Source: DATGWF01 sp035299585
GTDB lineage: Bacteria > Actinomycetota > Actinomycetes > Actinomycetales > Microbacteriaceae
Assembly: GCA_035299585.1 (NCBI GenBank)
Contig: DATGWF010000078.1
Location: 1 to 16,805, forward strand
DNA: 16,805 nucleotides
Direction: 5' to 3'
Shown here: in pieces, positions 7,384 to 14,978 of the stretch
Layout of the letters: every line of letters begins with the position of its first letter
Position numbering within the stretch: position 1 is the first letter of the stretch
Translations under genes and position numbers: made by a program
Notes under the pieces: generated by a model
Databases searched by the model: none
The model's input: the letters and a program-made list of their open reading frames with translations, nothing else
Told to the model about the DNA's origin: nothing

Positions 7384-8133
7384 ATGCTCAGTTTCGTGGA
7401 GAGTCAGTGGTCGCGAACGCTCGTCGTCCTTCCCGCGTATAACGAGGCGGAAACCGTTGGGGCGACCGTTGCCGAAGTTCGCGCGACCCTTCCCGGTATC
7501 CAGTGCCTCGTCGTGGACGACGGCTCACGCGATGAGACGGCAGCGGTTGCCGCAGCGGCAGGTGCCCAAGTGGCGAGCTTCCCGTTCAACATTGGCGTTG
7601 GTGGGGCGATGCGCTTCGGATATCGGTACGCGGTCAGGCACGGCTTCGAGACCGTGATTCAAATCGATGCCGACGGGCAACACGACCCTCGTTATGTTCC
7701 GCAACTTGTTGACGCCCTCTCGGGCTGCGACATTGTGATCGGTGCGCGATTCGCCGGCGAAGGCGAGTATTCCGTGACGGGACCGCGAAAGTGGGCGATG
7801 TCGATGCTCGCCTTCATTATCGGACGAGCCGCACGTGTCCGCCTGACCGATACCACCTCCGGTTTTCGGGCCACGGGTCCGCGCGCAACCGCGTTCTTCG
7901 CTCGCGAGTACCCGGCCGAGTATTTGGGCGATACCGTCGAATCGCTCGTCGACGCAATCCGGGCCGGGTTGCGCGTGAGTCAGGTTCCGGTCGCGATGCG
8001 CCCTCGACTGGGTGGCATCCCCTCGCAGAACGCTTGGAAATCAACGGTGTTCTTGGTCCGCGCCGGGGTGGCTCTGGTGTTCGCCTTCGCCCGTCCACGC
8101 CGACACTCGCACGGAGAATCGAGCCTGACATGA
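7384..8133 (+). CDS. DPM1-like family 2 glycosyltransferase paired with DUF2304
   Basis: The 249-residue product is a second polyprenyl-phosphate-sugar-synthase-like GT2: LVVLPAYNEAETVGATV (13-29), VDDGSRDET (44-52), IDADGQHDP (94-102, metal-binding DAD), IGARF (119-123), TSGFRATGP (158-166) and YLGDTVE (180-186). It is a different lineage from the DPM1-like gene at 5914, with DADGQHDP in place of DADGSHPP and YLGDTVE near the end. The start is uncertain. ATG 7384 is used here, GTG 7396 is also in frame before the conserved core, and neither has a clear Shine-Dalgarno site. It is transcribed divergently from gtrA across a 133-bp gap and overlaps the DUF2304 gene by four bases (ATGA). The sugar donor is unknown. 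Confidence 0.9.
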   Translation: MLSFVESQWSRTLVVLPAYNEAETVGATVAEVRATLPGIQCLVVDDGSRDETAAVAAAAGAQVASFPFNIGVGGAMRFGYRYAVRHGFETVIQIDADGQHDPRYVPQLVDALSGCDIVIGARFAGEGEYSVTGPRKWAMSMLAFIIGRAARVRLTDTTSGFRATGPRATAFFAREYPAEYLGDTVESLVDAIRAGLRVSQVPVAMRPRLGGIPSQNAWKSTVFLVRAGVALVFAFARPRRHSHGESSLT

Positions 8134-8519
8134 GCCTCGTTACCTATCTCATTGGACCGATCTTGGCATGCATCCTGCTTGCCCTGATCGTGATGGCACT
8201 GTTGCGCAAGCGGCTTCGTGAACGGCACGCCGGCTGGTGGCTCATCGGTGGGTTCGTGGCGCTCGTCGTCAGCCTGTTTCCCCAGATTCTCGTGGCGGTG
8301 AGCTCAGCGTTGGGAATTGTGGTTCCACTGAACCTGGTCTTCCTTTTCGCGACAGCGGTCGTGTTCTTAGTCAGCCTGCAACACTCGGCGGAGCTCACGA
8401 AGCTTGAGGAGCGCGTGCGTACGCTTGCCGAACAGGTCACGCGACACGAAATGCTTGTCCAGGATGGGCGGATGGCACCGCCGGCACCTCCGGTCGAACC
8501 AGGCCGCGACACCGACTGA
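8130..8519 (+). CDS. DUF2304 family small membrane protein
   Basis: This 129-residue protein has three hydrophobic segments (about 3-24, 36-57 and 63-84), a charged RKRLRERHAGWW turn (26-37) typical of DUF2304, a short amphipathic, probably coiled-coil region (about 87-112) and a proline-rich tail. The ATG at 8130 overlaps the preceding GT2 stop as ATGA. DUF2304 genes are commonly found directly after DPM1-like GT2 genes, so a membrane-anchoring or lipid-sugar-handling role for that GT2 is the natural inference. The biochemical function of the family is not established as far as I know. Its end converges on the flippase end with only 9 bp between and no terminator-like hairpin. Confidence 0.85.
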   Translation: MSLVTYLIGPILACILLALIVMALLRKRLRERHAGWWLIGGFVALVVSLFPQILVAVSSALGIVVPLNLVFLFATAVVFLVSLQHSAELTKLEERVRTLAEQVTRHEMLVQDGRMAPPAPPVEPGRDTD

Positions 8520-8528
8520 CGATCGACT

Positions 8529-9752
8529 TCAGCGAGCCGGCGGCGCCTGGGTTGCTTCCCCAGCTCGGAGAATCCGCCGAAACGCCCCCAGGCCACCGAC
8601 CAGCAAACACAGACCGAGGGCTCCCTGCGCCAGAATCCAGGCGGAGAGGTCCGGAAGCACAAGCCAGGCAAGTGCCGGTTGGATGGCCACCGCACACACC
8701 AATTGCCACATCATGAGACGTGAACCGCGGGTGGTGAGTTGCGTCACCAACGTCTGGGAAAGGATCCACGGCAAGAAGGCGAGACTCATCGCTAAGGTCA
8801 GTGCGCCGAGCCCGGCATACTTCTCCCCCAGAACGAGCTCGAGGAGGTCGGGCCACAGCGCGAGCACGCCGGTCAAGCCGATCGCGCCCAGTCCCGCCGC
8901 GGCCATCGACCACGCCACAGCACGAACCTGAAATCGCCGATTGTCGACGTTGTGGGCAAAGCGGGGAAGCAGATACAGCGCGAGGGTCGTCGGCACGAGA
9001 AATGCCATTTTGACGATGGTCGTGGCCGCCGAATACTGCCCCGCCGTGGTGTCGTCCGACCATAGCCGCACCCAGCTGACGTCCATGCTGATCAACCAGG
9101 AAAACGCCAGCGTGATGACGAGGGCTCGCACCGTAATGGGCGCGAAGGGGCGTGCCGCCGACACCAGCGACAGTCGCCGGGCATCGAAGCTCGCTCCAAC
9201 ACCGGTCGCTACGGCAACCAGTCCGGTACTGGCGAGGACACCCAACCAGCCGAGCTGCGCACTCAGCACCAGCCAGGCCAAGAGCAACTGCGCGAGCTGC
9301 GCGGCCGTTGACCACACCAGCACCCTGGCAACGCGGCCGGCGCCCTGCATGAGCCCTTGCGCTCGAGCAAACACGAAGTATGGGATGACCGCGGCCAACA
9401 CGAATATGCCCCCAACCGCCGAGGGGTAGGCGCCTCCGAGAAGCAAGACCACAACGACGACCGCGAAGACGCCGCCGTACGTGAGCGCCTCGAGCTGCGT
9501 ACGGTCCCGAGCGCCGGCTCGGTGCAGGTCTACGCGGGCCACGCCGACCGCGACGCTGTTTCGCACGGCAGAGCTGCCGATGGCCGCGACATTGATCAGG
9601 GCAAGATAGGCGGCAAGTATGCCGAAACTTGCCGGGCCCAACGCGCGAATCACCATGATTTGAAACAGCGCCGACGCCATGATGCCCGCGATGCTCAGCA
9701 CGAACAGTGGCGCAACCGCCCGGACGGCCCCGCTCGAGGGCTCAGTCGTCAC
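8529..9752 (-). CDS. Wzx-like oligosaccharide flippase (MOP superfamily)
   Basis: This 407-residue protein has about twelve hydrophobic segments. It opens with a short hydrophilic stretch, then APLFVLSIAGIMASALFQ and IRALGPASFGILAAY, the R-x-LGP-x-x-FG pattern that follows helix 1 in polysaccharide-synthesis flippases of the MATE/MOP group. Such proteins move undecaprenyl-diphosphate oligosaccharides to the outer face. The chosen start, GTG 9752, overlaps the preceding stop as GTGA. The same frame can be read further upstream to 9956, but that part lies in the preceding GT2 and lacks membrane character. It is the last gene of the seven-gene operon and would export the repeat unit built by the enzymes encoded upstream. 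Confidence 0.88.
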   Translation of the reverse strand: MTTEPSSGAVRAVAPLFVLSIAGIMASALFQIMVIRALGPASFGILAAYLALINVAAIGSSAVRNSVAVGVARVDLHRAGARDRTQLEALTYGGVFAVVVVVLLLGGAYPSAVGGIFVLAAVIPYFVFARAQGLMQGAGRVARVLVWSTAAQLAQLLLAWLVLSAQLGWLGVLASTGLVAVATGVGASFDARRLSLVSAARPFAPITVRALVITLAFSWLISMDVSWVRLWSDDTTAGQYSAATTIVKMAFLVPTTLALYLLPRFAHNVDNRRFQVRAVAWSMAAAGLGAIGLTGVLALWPDLLELVLGEKYAGLGALTLAMSLAFLPWILSQTLVTQLTTRGSRLMMWQLVCAVAIQPALAWLVLPDLSAWILAQGALGLCLLVGGLGAFRRILRAGEATQAPPAR

Positions 9753-10774
9753 CGGGTCGACCGCTTCGCTCGGACGACGAAGCCACGCACAATGCCGGCC
9801 CAAAACACTGTGGCAAACGGGACAACATAGCTGGCAAATGATGCGAGGGCTCGTGCCGGAGCGCGATTGACCGCTGCCACGGCGAGCAAGGCGAGACCCA
9901 TGGTTATGGCACCACCAACGACTGCGCCAACCAGCGGCATGGCGTGCAGCACCCATGCCGTACCGACCAGAACGAGAGCCACCGGCACGCTCGCCGCGAG
10001 CGCCACCAACACCAGGCTGCGGAGGAAGCTTGTCCCGAAATAGCTGTCGACAAAGAGGGTGCCGCGAAGATACCCGTGGGAGAGGAACTTGCGCAGATTG
10101 GTCCGGGGACGGTACTCGGCCCGGAACGCGGGTTCAAGCACGATCGGCGAGCGTGCTGCAATATCTCGCAAAAGCTTGGTGTCATCTGAGACGAATCGGT
10201 CACCCGGACTCGCGATGCGCTCGCTCGCTTCGCGGAACGCGCTCGAGTCGATGGCAAGGAAGCCGGTCCCCTTCGGAACCCGGTCGAAATTCTCCAGGGT
10301 GACGACAGTGCGGGTCGGTTGCCGCAGGTAGCTTCCCCAAAAGACGTGCGTCGGAACCTCCCAAAAGCGGCCAACGAGGGGAACGTCGGTCGCGGTACCG
10401 ACGTGGCCGACCACGGCAGCGACTGGCGGACGGTCCGGCAGTGCCGCAAAGACTGCGAGTGCGTCCGGGGCACAGGTGACCCGAGCGTCAACGAACAGCA
10501 GTGTTTCGCTGCGTGCGACTGCCGCGCCGGCGAGGCGGGCAGCGAATACGCCCTGGTTCGCCGTTGATACCACACGGAGTGGCGTGGTGAGTTCGGATGA
10601 AACCTCGTCGATGACCGCGAGGGTATCGTCCGTCGAGCCGTCATTGACGACGATGATTTCGACTCGAAGTGGGGACTTCTCGGCGCTCTCATCGAGCGCT
10701 CGAATCGTCCCGGGAAGCCACACTGCCGAGTTAAAGCTCGGGATGATGATGCTGAGATCTAGGCGGTCCGCCAT
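9749..10774 (-). CDS. Family 2 glycosyltransferase with C-terminal membrane helices
   Basis: The 341-residue product has LSIIIPSFNSAVWLPGTI (7-24), VNDGSTDDT (43-51), a DARVT acidic motif (96-100) in place of the usual DxD, GTGFLAIDSSAFRE (169-182) and SDDTKLL (196-202). The C-terminal quarter (about 252-325) contains two or three hydrophobic helices, so the catalytic domain is tethered to the membrane. It shows YRPRTNLRKFLSHGYLRG (221-238) where related enzymes have a Q-x-x-RW or similar basic motif before the helices. The start at ATG 10774 is four bases after the dehydrogenase stop, and an in-frame extension to 10858 only covers that gene. Its place between sugar-synthesis genes and the flippase suggests it adds a sugar to the lipid-linked repeat unit. 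Donor and linkage are unknown. Confidence 0.88.
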   Translation of the reverse strand: MADRLDLSIIIPSFNSAVWLPGTIRALDESAEKSPLRVEIIVVNDGSTDDTLAVIDEVSSELTTPLRVVSTANQGVFAARLAGAAVARSETLLFVDARVTCAPDALAVFAALPDRPPVAAVVGHVGTATDVPLVGRFWEVPTHVFWGSYLRQPTRTVVTLENFDRVPKGTGFLAIDSSAFREASERIASPGDRFVSDDTKLLRDIAARSPIVLEPAFRAEYRPRTNLRKFLSHGYLRGTLFVDSYFGTSFLRSLVLVALAASVPVALVLVGTAWVLHAMPLVGAVVGGAITMGLALLAVAAVNRAPARALASFASYVVPFATVFWAGIVRGFVVRAKRSTR

Positions 10775-10778
10775 GAGC

Positions 10779-11768
10779 TCAGACCCCTGGAAGGTCTCGG
10801 ACCGCGTGCTCGCGCGCCGAGCGCAGGCTTTGCTCAATGACTTCGACGGTGGCGACACCTTCGCGGAGCGTGCACAGTCCGGTATCGAGGCCGTTCACAG
10901 CGTCGCGGAATGCCTCGAGCTCACTGCGCAATGGTTCTCGCTTAGGAAACGCGAATCGGGTGACGTCGCCTTCAGACATCCCGCGAAAGCTTGCGACGGA
11001 CTCCCATTCAGTCGGCGCACTTCCGTTCTTGTAGAACGTCAAGTCCCCCGTAGCGGTATCGGCAACAAACGCGCCACCCTCGCCCGTGACGACGGTCACT
11101 CGCTCCTTGATGGGGCTCAGCCAGTTGACGAGGTGGTTCGCAACAATGCCGCCCTCGAGTTCAGCGTGAATGGCGATGAGGTCCTCGTGACCTCGTCCAC
11201 TTCGACTCACGGTCGAGGCGGAAACTCGAAGGTAGTTCGCTTGGCTCACCCAAGCCGTGAGGTCGACATCGTGCGAGGCAAGGTCCATCGCGACTCCGAC
11301 ATCGGAAATCCGACTCGGGTAGCTACTCAACCGCCGAGTGGCGACCTGATACATCTGACCGAGATCGCCGTTCTCGAGCCGCTTCCGCAATTGACTGATG
11401 GCCGGATTGAACCGCTCGATATGTCCGACCGCTCCGATCAAACCCGCGCGTTCGAACGCCTGAGCAAGCTCGCGACCCGCTTCGGAGGAATCTGCAACGG
11501 GCTTTTCGATGAGGGCATGTACGCCGTTTTCGGCGAGTTGCAAACCGATTGCCGAATGGTACTTCGTCGGTACAGCGACCACCGCCATATCGATTCCAGC
11601 GCGGATTGCCTCATCGAGGTCGGCGTACACCGCGGCTCCGCGGGCAATACCGAATGTATCTCCGGCTGGGTCCACGACGGCAACGAGGTCGACCCCGTCG
11701 ATTTCGTGCAGAACACGGCCATGGTTTTTGCCCATCGCGCCAGCGCCGATGAGACATGCCCGCAACAC
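10779..11768 (-). CDS. Gfo/Idh/MocA-family nucleotide-sugar 3-dehydrogenase (GnnA/WlbA-like)
   Basis: This 329-residue protein has an N-terminal Rossmann fold with GAGAMGKNHG (8-17), VPTKYH (66-71), the family EKP motif (88-90, catalytic-site Lys89), GHIERFNP (115-122) and DLASHDVDL (162-170, H166). Followed by a DegT aminotransferase and a hexapeptide acetyltransferase, this points to oxidation at C3 of UDP-GlcNAc (GnnA-like) or UDP-GlcNAcA (WlbA/WbpB-like) to the 3-keto sugar. The GHIERFNP segment looks to me closer to GnnA and archaeal UDP-GlcNAc 3-dehydrogenases than to Pseudomonas WbpB, but this is from memory. GTG 11768 shares its first base with the preceding TAG stop (TAGTG), so translation is coupled. 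Confidence 0.88.
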   Translation of the reverse strand: MLRACLIGAGAMGKNHGRVLHEIDGVDLVAVVDPAGDTFGIARGAAVYADLDEAIRAGIDMAVVAVPTKYHSAIGLQLAENGVHALIEKPVADSSEAGRELAQAFERAGLIGAVGHIERFNPAISQLRKRLENGDLGQMYQVATRRLSSYPSRISDVGVAMDLASHDVDLTAWVSQANYLRVSASTVSRSGRGHEDLIAIHAELEGGIVANHLVNWLSPIKERVTVVTGEGGAFVADTATGDLTFYKNGSAPTEWESVASFRGMSEGDVTRFAFPKREPLRSELEAFRDAVNGLDTGLCTLREGVATVEVIEQSLRSAREHAVRDLPGV

Positions 11769-12865
11769 TAGGCGCCCGCTCCGGCAAGCGCGTCGACCGC
11801 GATCACAATGCGCTCGAGATCAGCAGGTGTCAGAGACGGGTGAACCGGCAGCGACAACACTTCAGCCGCGGCGCGCGCGGTTTCAGGAAGCTCAAGCTGC
11901 TCGGCGAAACGACGCAGCGAGGGAAGCTCATGGTTTGGAATCGGGTAGTACACACCCGAACCGATACCGTATTCCTCCCGGAGTGCGGTCGCGAATCCGG
12001 CGCGGTCCTCCGGCACGCGGATCGTGTACTGGTGGAACACGTGACGATAGCCGTCCGGAACGGTCGGCGTGACAACACGCGAGATGTTCGCGCTGAGGAA
12101 TGCCGCATTGGCTTGACGCTGTTCGGTCCACGCCGGAAGCTTCTTGAGTTGTTCGCGACCGATCGCCGCGTGGATATCGGTCATTCGCGCGTTGAAGCCG
12201 ATGACTTCGTTCTCGTATTGACGCTCCATGCCCTGGTTGCGCAGCAGGCGAGCTTGCCGAGCGATCTCTGGCGTGGCGCACGCAATCATCCCGCCCTCAC
12301 CACTCGTCATGTTCTTTGTTGGGTAGAGACTGAACATCGCGAATTCTCCGAAGGTACCCACGCGCTGACCGTGAATGGCGGCGCCATGCGCCTGTGCGGC
12401 GTCTTCGTAAATCGCAACTCCGTGGCGTCGGGCGATTTCGCCAATCGCCACCATATCGGCGGCCAAACCATAGAGATGAACGGGCATGATGCCCTTCGTG
12501 CGCGGCGTGATTGCCGCTTCCACGGCGACCGGGTCGAGTGTGAAGGTCACGGGATCGATGTCGACAAACACCGGGGTTCCGCCGGCAAGCGCGACTGAGT
12601 TTGCGGTTGCAGCGAACGTGAACGACGGCACGATGACCTCGTCACCGGGACCGACTCCTACCGCGAGCAAGCCGAGGTGCGAACCCGCGGTGCCTGAATT
12701 CACTGCGACAACGTGCCGACCGTCGAGCAATTCGCCGGAAAATTCGCACTCGAATTCGGCAACAACCGGGCCCTGAGCAATTTGCCCGGAGGCCAAAACG
12801 GCGTCGACTGCAGCGCGCTCCTCGTCGCCAATGAGCGGCTTCGCTGCGGGAATGAAATCGCTCAT
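11768..12865 (-). CDS. DegT/DnrJ/EryC1-type sugar 3-aminotransferase (WbpE/WlbC-like)
   Basis: This 365-residue PLP-dependent enzyme opens with IPAAKPLIGDEE and has SGQIAQGPVVAEFE (26-39), NSGTAG (56-61), SFTFAATANS (81-90), YEDAAQAHGA (153-162, D155 pairing with the PLP pyridine) and SLYPTKNMTSGEGG (179-192), in which K184 is the expected Schiff-base lysine. The SG-x-x-x-G and SLYPTKN patterns fit enzymes that aminate 3-keto nucleotide sugars with glutamate. The start is ATG 12865, overlapping the acetyltransferase stop as ATGA, with GGAGGA about seven bases upstream. The frame continues upstream to 13093 only as a shadow of the acetyltransferase. It would act directly after the 3-dehydrogenase encoded next in the operon. 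Confidence 0.92.
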   Translation of the reverse strand: MSDFIPAAKPLIGDEERAAVDAVLASGQIAQGPVVAEFECEFSGELLDGRHVVAVNSGTAGSHLGLLAVGVGPGDEVIVPSFTFAATANSVALAGGTPVFVDIDPVTFTLDPVAVEAAITPRTKGIMPVHLYGLAADMVAIGEIARRHGVAIYEDAAQAHGAAIHGQRVGTFGEFAMFSLYPTKNMTSGEGGMIACATPEIARQARLLRNQGMERQYENEVIGFNARMTDIHAAIGREQLKKLPAWTEQRQANAAFLSANISRVVTPTVPDGYRHVFHQYTIRVPEDRAGFATALREEYGIGSGVYYPIPNHELPSLRRFAEQLELPETARAAAEVLSLPVHPSLTPADLERIVIAVDALAGAGA

Positions 12866-13461
12866 GCGTCGTCCTCCACCAATAGTCCGTCTGTGTTCTC
12901 GAAATATCGTGCACCTGTGCTCGGGCATCGCCAACCATCGGCGTCCGCTTCGAGCGGCACTCCGGCGCGGCCAACCCAGCCTACCCGGCGTGCCGGCACG
13001 CCGACCATGAGGGCAAAGTCGGGAACATCCTTCGTGACCACCGCACCGGCCGCAATCATTGCCCAGCGACCGATTCGGAGCGGGGCGACGCACACCGCGC
13101 GGGCACCGACCGAGGCGCCGTCACCAATCGTCACACCGACGGGTTCCCAATCGTGCGCCGATTTCAGGCCTCCCTCGGGTGTCACCGCCCGTGGGAACGT
13201 GTCGTTGGTGAGAACGACGGCCGGGCCGATGAACACGCCATCGCCGAGAACGGCCGGTTCGTATACGAGCGCGTAGTTCTGCAGCTTGCAGTTGGCGCCC
13301 ACCTTCACACCAGACCCGACGTACGCGCCTCGACCGACGATGGTGCCCGAACCGATGACCGCATCCTCACGCACCTGTGCGAGATGCCAAATCTTCGCAC
13401 CCGCACCGACGGAAGCACTCGGTGCGACGTCCGCACCCTCAGCCTGCATGAAGTCGCTCAT
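12862..13461 (-). CDS. Left-handed beta-helix N-acetyltransferase (WbpD/WlbB-like)
   Basis: The 199-residue protein shows the hexapeptide repeats of a left-handed beta helix from about residue 11 to 150: VAPSASVGAGAKIWHLAQV, VIGSGTIVGRGAYVGSGVKV, VFIGPAVVLTNDTFPRA, VTIGDGASVGARAVCVAPLRIG and MIAAGAVVTKDVPDFALMVGVPARRVG. The IWH, NYALVYEP and GPAVVLTNDTFPRA segments are those of UDP-GlcNAc3N(A) 3-N-acetyltransferases that act after the DegT aminotransferase. The C-terminus GWRCPSTGARY replaces a zinc-ribbon-like tail of relatives and has a single cysteine. ATG 13461 overlaps the DUF2142 stop as ATGA, with GAGGG shortly upstream. The expected cofactor is acetyl-CoA, although other acyl groups are possible in this family. 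Confidence 0.92.
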   Translation of the reverse strand: MSDFMQAEGADVAPSASVGAGAKIWHLAQVREDAVIGSGTIVGRGAYVGSGVKVGANCKLQNYALVYEPAVLGDGVFIGPAVVLTNDTFPRAVTPEGGLKSAHDWEPVGVTIGDGASVGARAVCVAPLRIGRWAMIAAGAVVTKDVPDFALMVGVPARRVGWVGRAGVPLEADADGWRCPSTGARYFENTDGLLVEDDA

Positions 13462-14978
13462 GAACCCTCAATGTAGCGGTTTCCGAGCTGCGGAACCGCG
13501 GATCGCGTGACGGCACGCGCCGACACGATGGCAAAGGCCGCGAAACCGAGCGCGCCGAGGATGCAGAGAACATTCGGGGACCACAGCACACCCAGCACAC
13601 CATCACCGGTTGACCACCACCAGCTTCGGGCCGTGTTCAGGGACAGCGACTGGTTTCCCCACCCCTGGACGTACCGTTTCATCGTCATGTACAGGGCGAC
13701 GCCGTGTGCCATCGAAATGAGCGAAGCCAACACGACCGCCTGGGAGCGTTCGAATATCCGCTCCTCATTTGTGCGCGTGGTTGCAATCACCACGATGAGA
13801 AGGATGAGGAGCGGGTACGAGTACCGAGGCTGAACATACGCGCCGACGATGGCCGAGTCGTGCATCAGGACATAGAGCGGCAGCGCGAATGCCGAAAACA
13901 GCACTCCGCCCGCGACAACCGATTTACGCCACCAGGTGCCCTTGATTCCCAGAATCAGCACGGTCGCGAACGCTCCCCAGGCGACGGCTGGCACGACGGC
14001 CGGCATCGTCACGTCAAACCACCCCAGACCCCAGCTTCCGAAGGCCCCCTGCCAGAGCGTCGGCAGATTGATGATGTTGTAGTACAGCAACCCACGGTTC
14101 CATGGTTTGACTTCTGACGTCAGGTTCGAGGCGGCACCGGCGGCGCGATACATGGCGAACGCGAAGGCGATGAGCGCGAGAACATACAGAGCCTTGCGCC
14201 AATCTCGCCGCACCGAGGCGCCCGAGACAATCCACGCGCCAGCAATAGCAATCACGCTGTAGATGGCGGCATCGACGCGCGCTCCCGAACCCATCACCAC
14301 GGCGAGCCCGGCGACCACGCCCGAACCGATCACATTGCGACGTGACTCGTCCGTGAGGAAGCTCAGCACAGCGGGGAACACTGCGAATGCGCTCGCGATT
14401 GCCCAGCTGCTCGGGTTGGTACTCGGAATGAAAAACGCACCGAGCGGAACCAGGGTGAACATTCCCGCAATCAGAATCGACCGACGAATACGTTCCGAAC
14501 TGAACAGGTAGGCCAATCCGCAGAGCACTACGGCCAGCAACACGTTGAGCAAACGGATGGCGAGCACTGACGCCGTCGGCGCCTCACTCGCAAACGCTCC
14601 CGTCACCGCGTAGAACACGTCCGGGTAGGAACCGACCTCGTTGTTCACGAAGTCCGTCTCAACGGTGGTTGGTGTGTCAGCTGCAGCGCCACACGTGCCC
14701 GCAACCATCGGTGCTTTCAAGCAGTCCGAAGCCGTCCGCAGTCCAGCTCGGACTTCAACCGTTCCGGACTGCTGGACGTCGCACAGACCGTCGCGGTCGC
14801 CGAGTCCACACCAGATGCTCGGCAGATGGAAGTTGTCATCCGGGGACGAACCGATAGGCGATGCGGCCCCCCACGCCGTGAGTGCGAGCGCGATGCCAGC
14901 GATTGCGGTGGCGACTGCAACCGCAGTCTTGCGTGTGCGGAACCACTGCCGAATATTCCGTGGAATCGAACGCGCCAT
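13458..14978 (-). CDS. DUF2142 family multi-pass membrane protein (possible GT-C glycosyltransferase)
   Basis: This 506-residue protein has about eleven hydrophobic helices, the first at about 17-40. Directly after helix 1 comes SPDDNFHLPSIWC (45-57), the acidic segment that DUF2142 proteins share with lipid-phosphate-sugar-dependent GT-C enzymes, where acidic residues after helix 1 are catalytic. The first outer loop (about 41-130) contains four cysteines, C57, C66, C86 and C96, which could form two disulfides. A conserved-looking aromatic and charged region (SSEVKPWNRGLLYYN type) sits in the second half, and a late LMHDSAIVGAYVQPRYSYPL segment precedes the final helices. ATG 14978 overlaps the epimerase stop (TAATG). 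The family assignment is good. The transferase role is inferred from topology and context. Confidence 0.82.
   Translation of the reverse strand: MARSIPRNIRQWFRTRKTAVAVATAIAGIALALTAWGAASPIGSSPDDNFHLPSIWCGLGDRDGLCDVQQSGTVEVRAGLRTASDCLKAPMVAGTCGAAADTPTTVETDFVNNEVGSYPDVFYAVTGAFASEAPTASVLAIRLLNVLLAVVLCGLAYLFSSERIRRSILIAGMFTLVPLGAFFIPSTNPSSWAIASAFAVFPAVLSFLTDESRRNVIGSGVVAGLAVVMGSGARVDAAIYSVIAIAGAWIVSGASVRRDWRKALYVLALIAFAFAMYRAAGAASNLTSEVKPWNRGLLYYNIINLPTLWQGAFGSWGLGWFDVTMPAVVPAVAWGAFATVLILGIKGTWWRKSVVAGGVLFSAFALPLYVLMHDSAIVGAYVQPRYSYPLLILLIVVIATTRTNEERIFERSQAVVLASLISMAHGVALYMTMKRYVQGWGNQSLSLNTARSWWWSTGDGVLGVLWSPNVLCILGALGFAAFAIVSARAVTRSAVPQLGNRYIEGS

Noticed and set aside
10476..11771. Plus-strand open frame of 431 codons
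   Set aside because: Antisense to the dehydrogenase and GT2 genes, with no recognisable motif and low-quality composition.
11756..12598. Plus-strand open frame of 280 codons
   Set aside because: Antisense to the aminotransferase, with no family motif.
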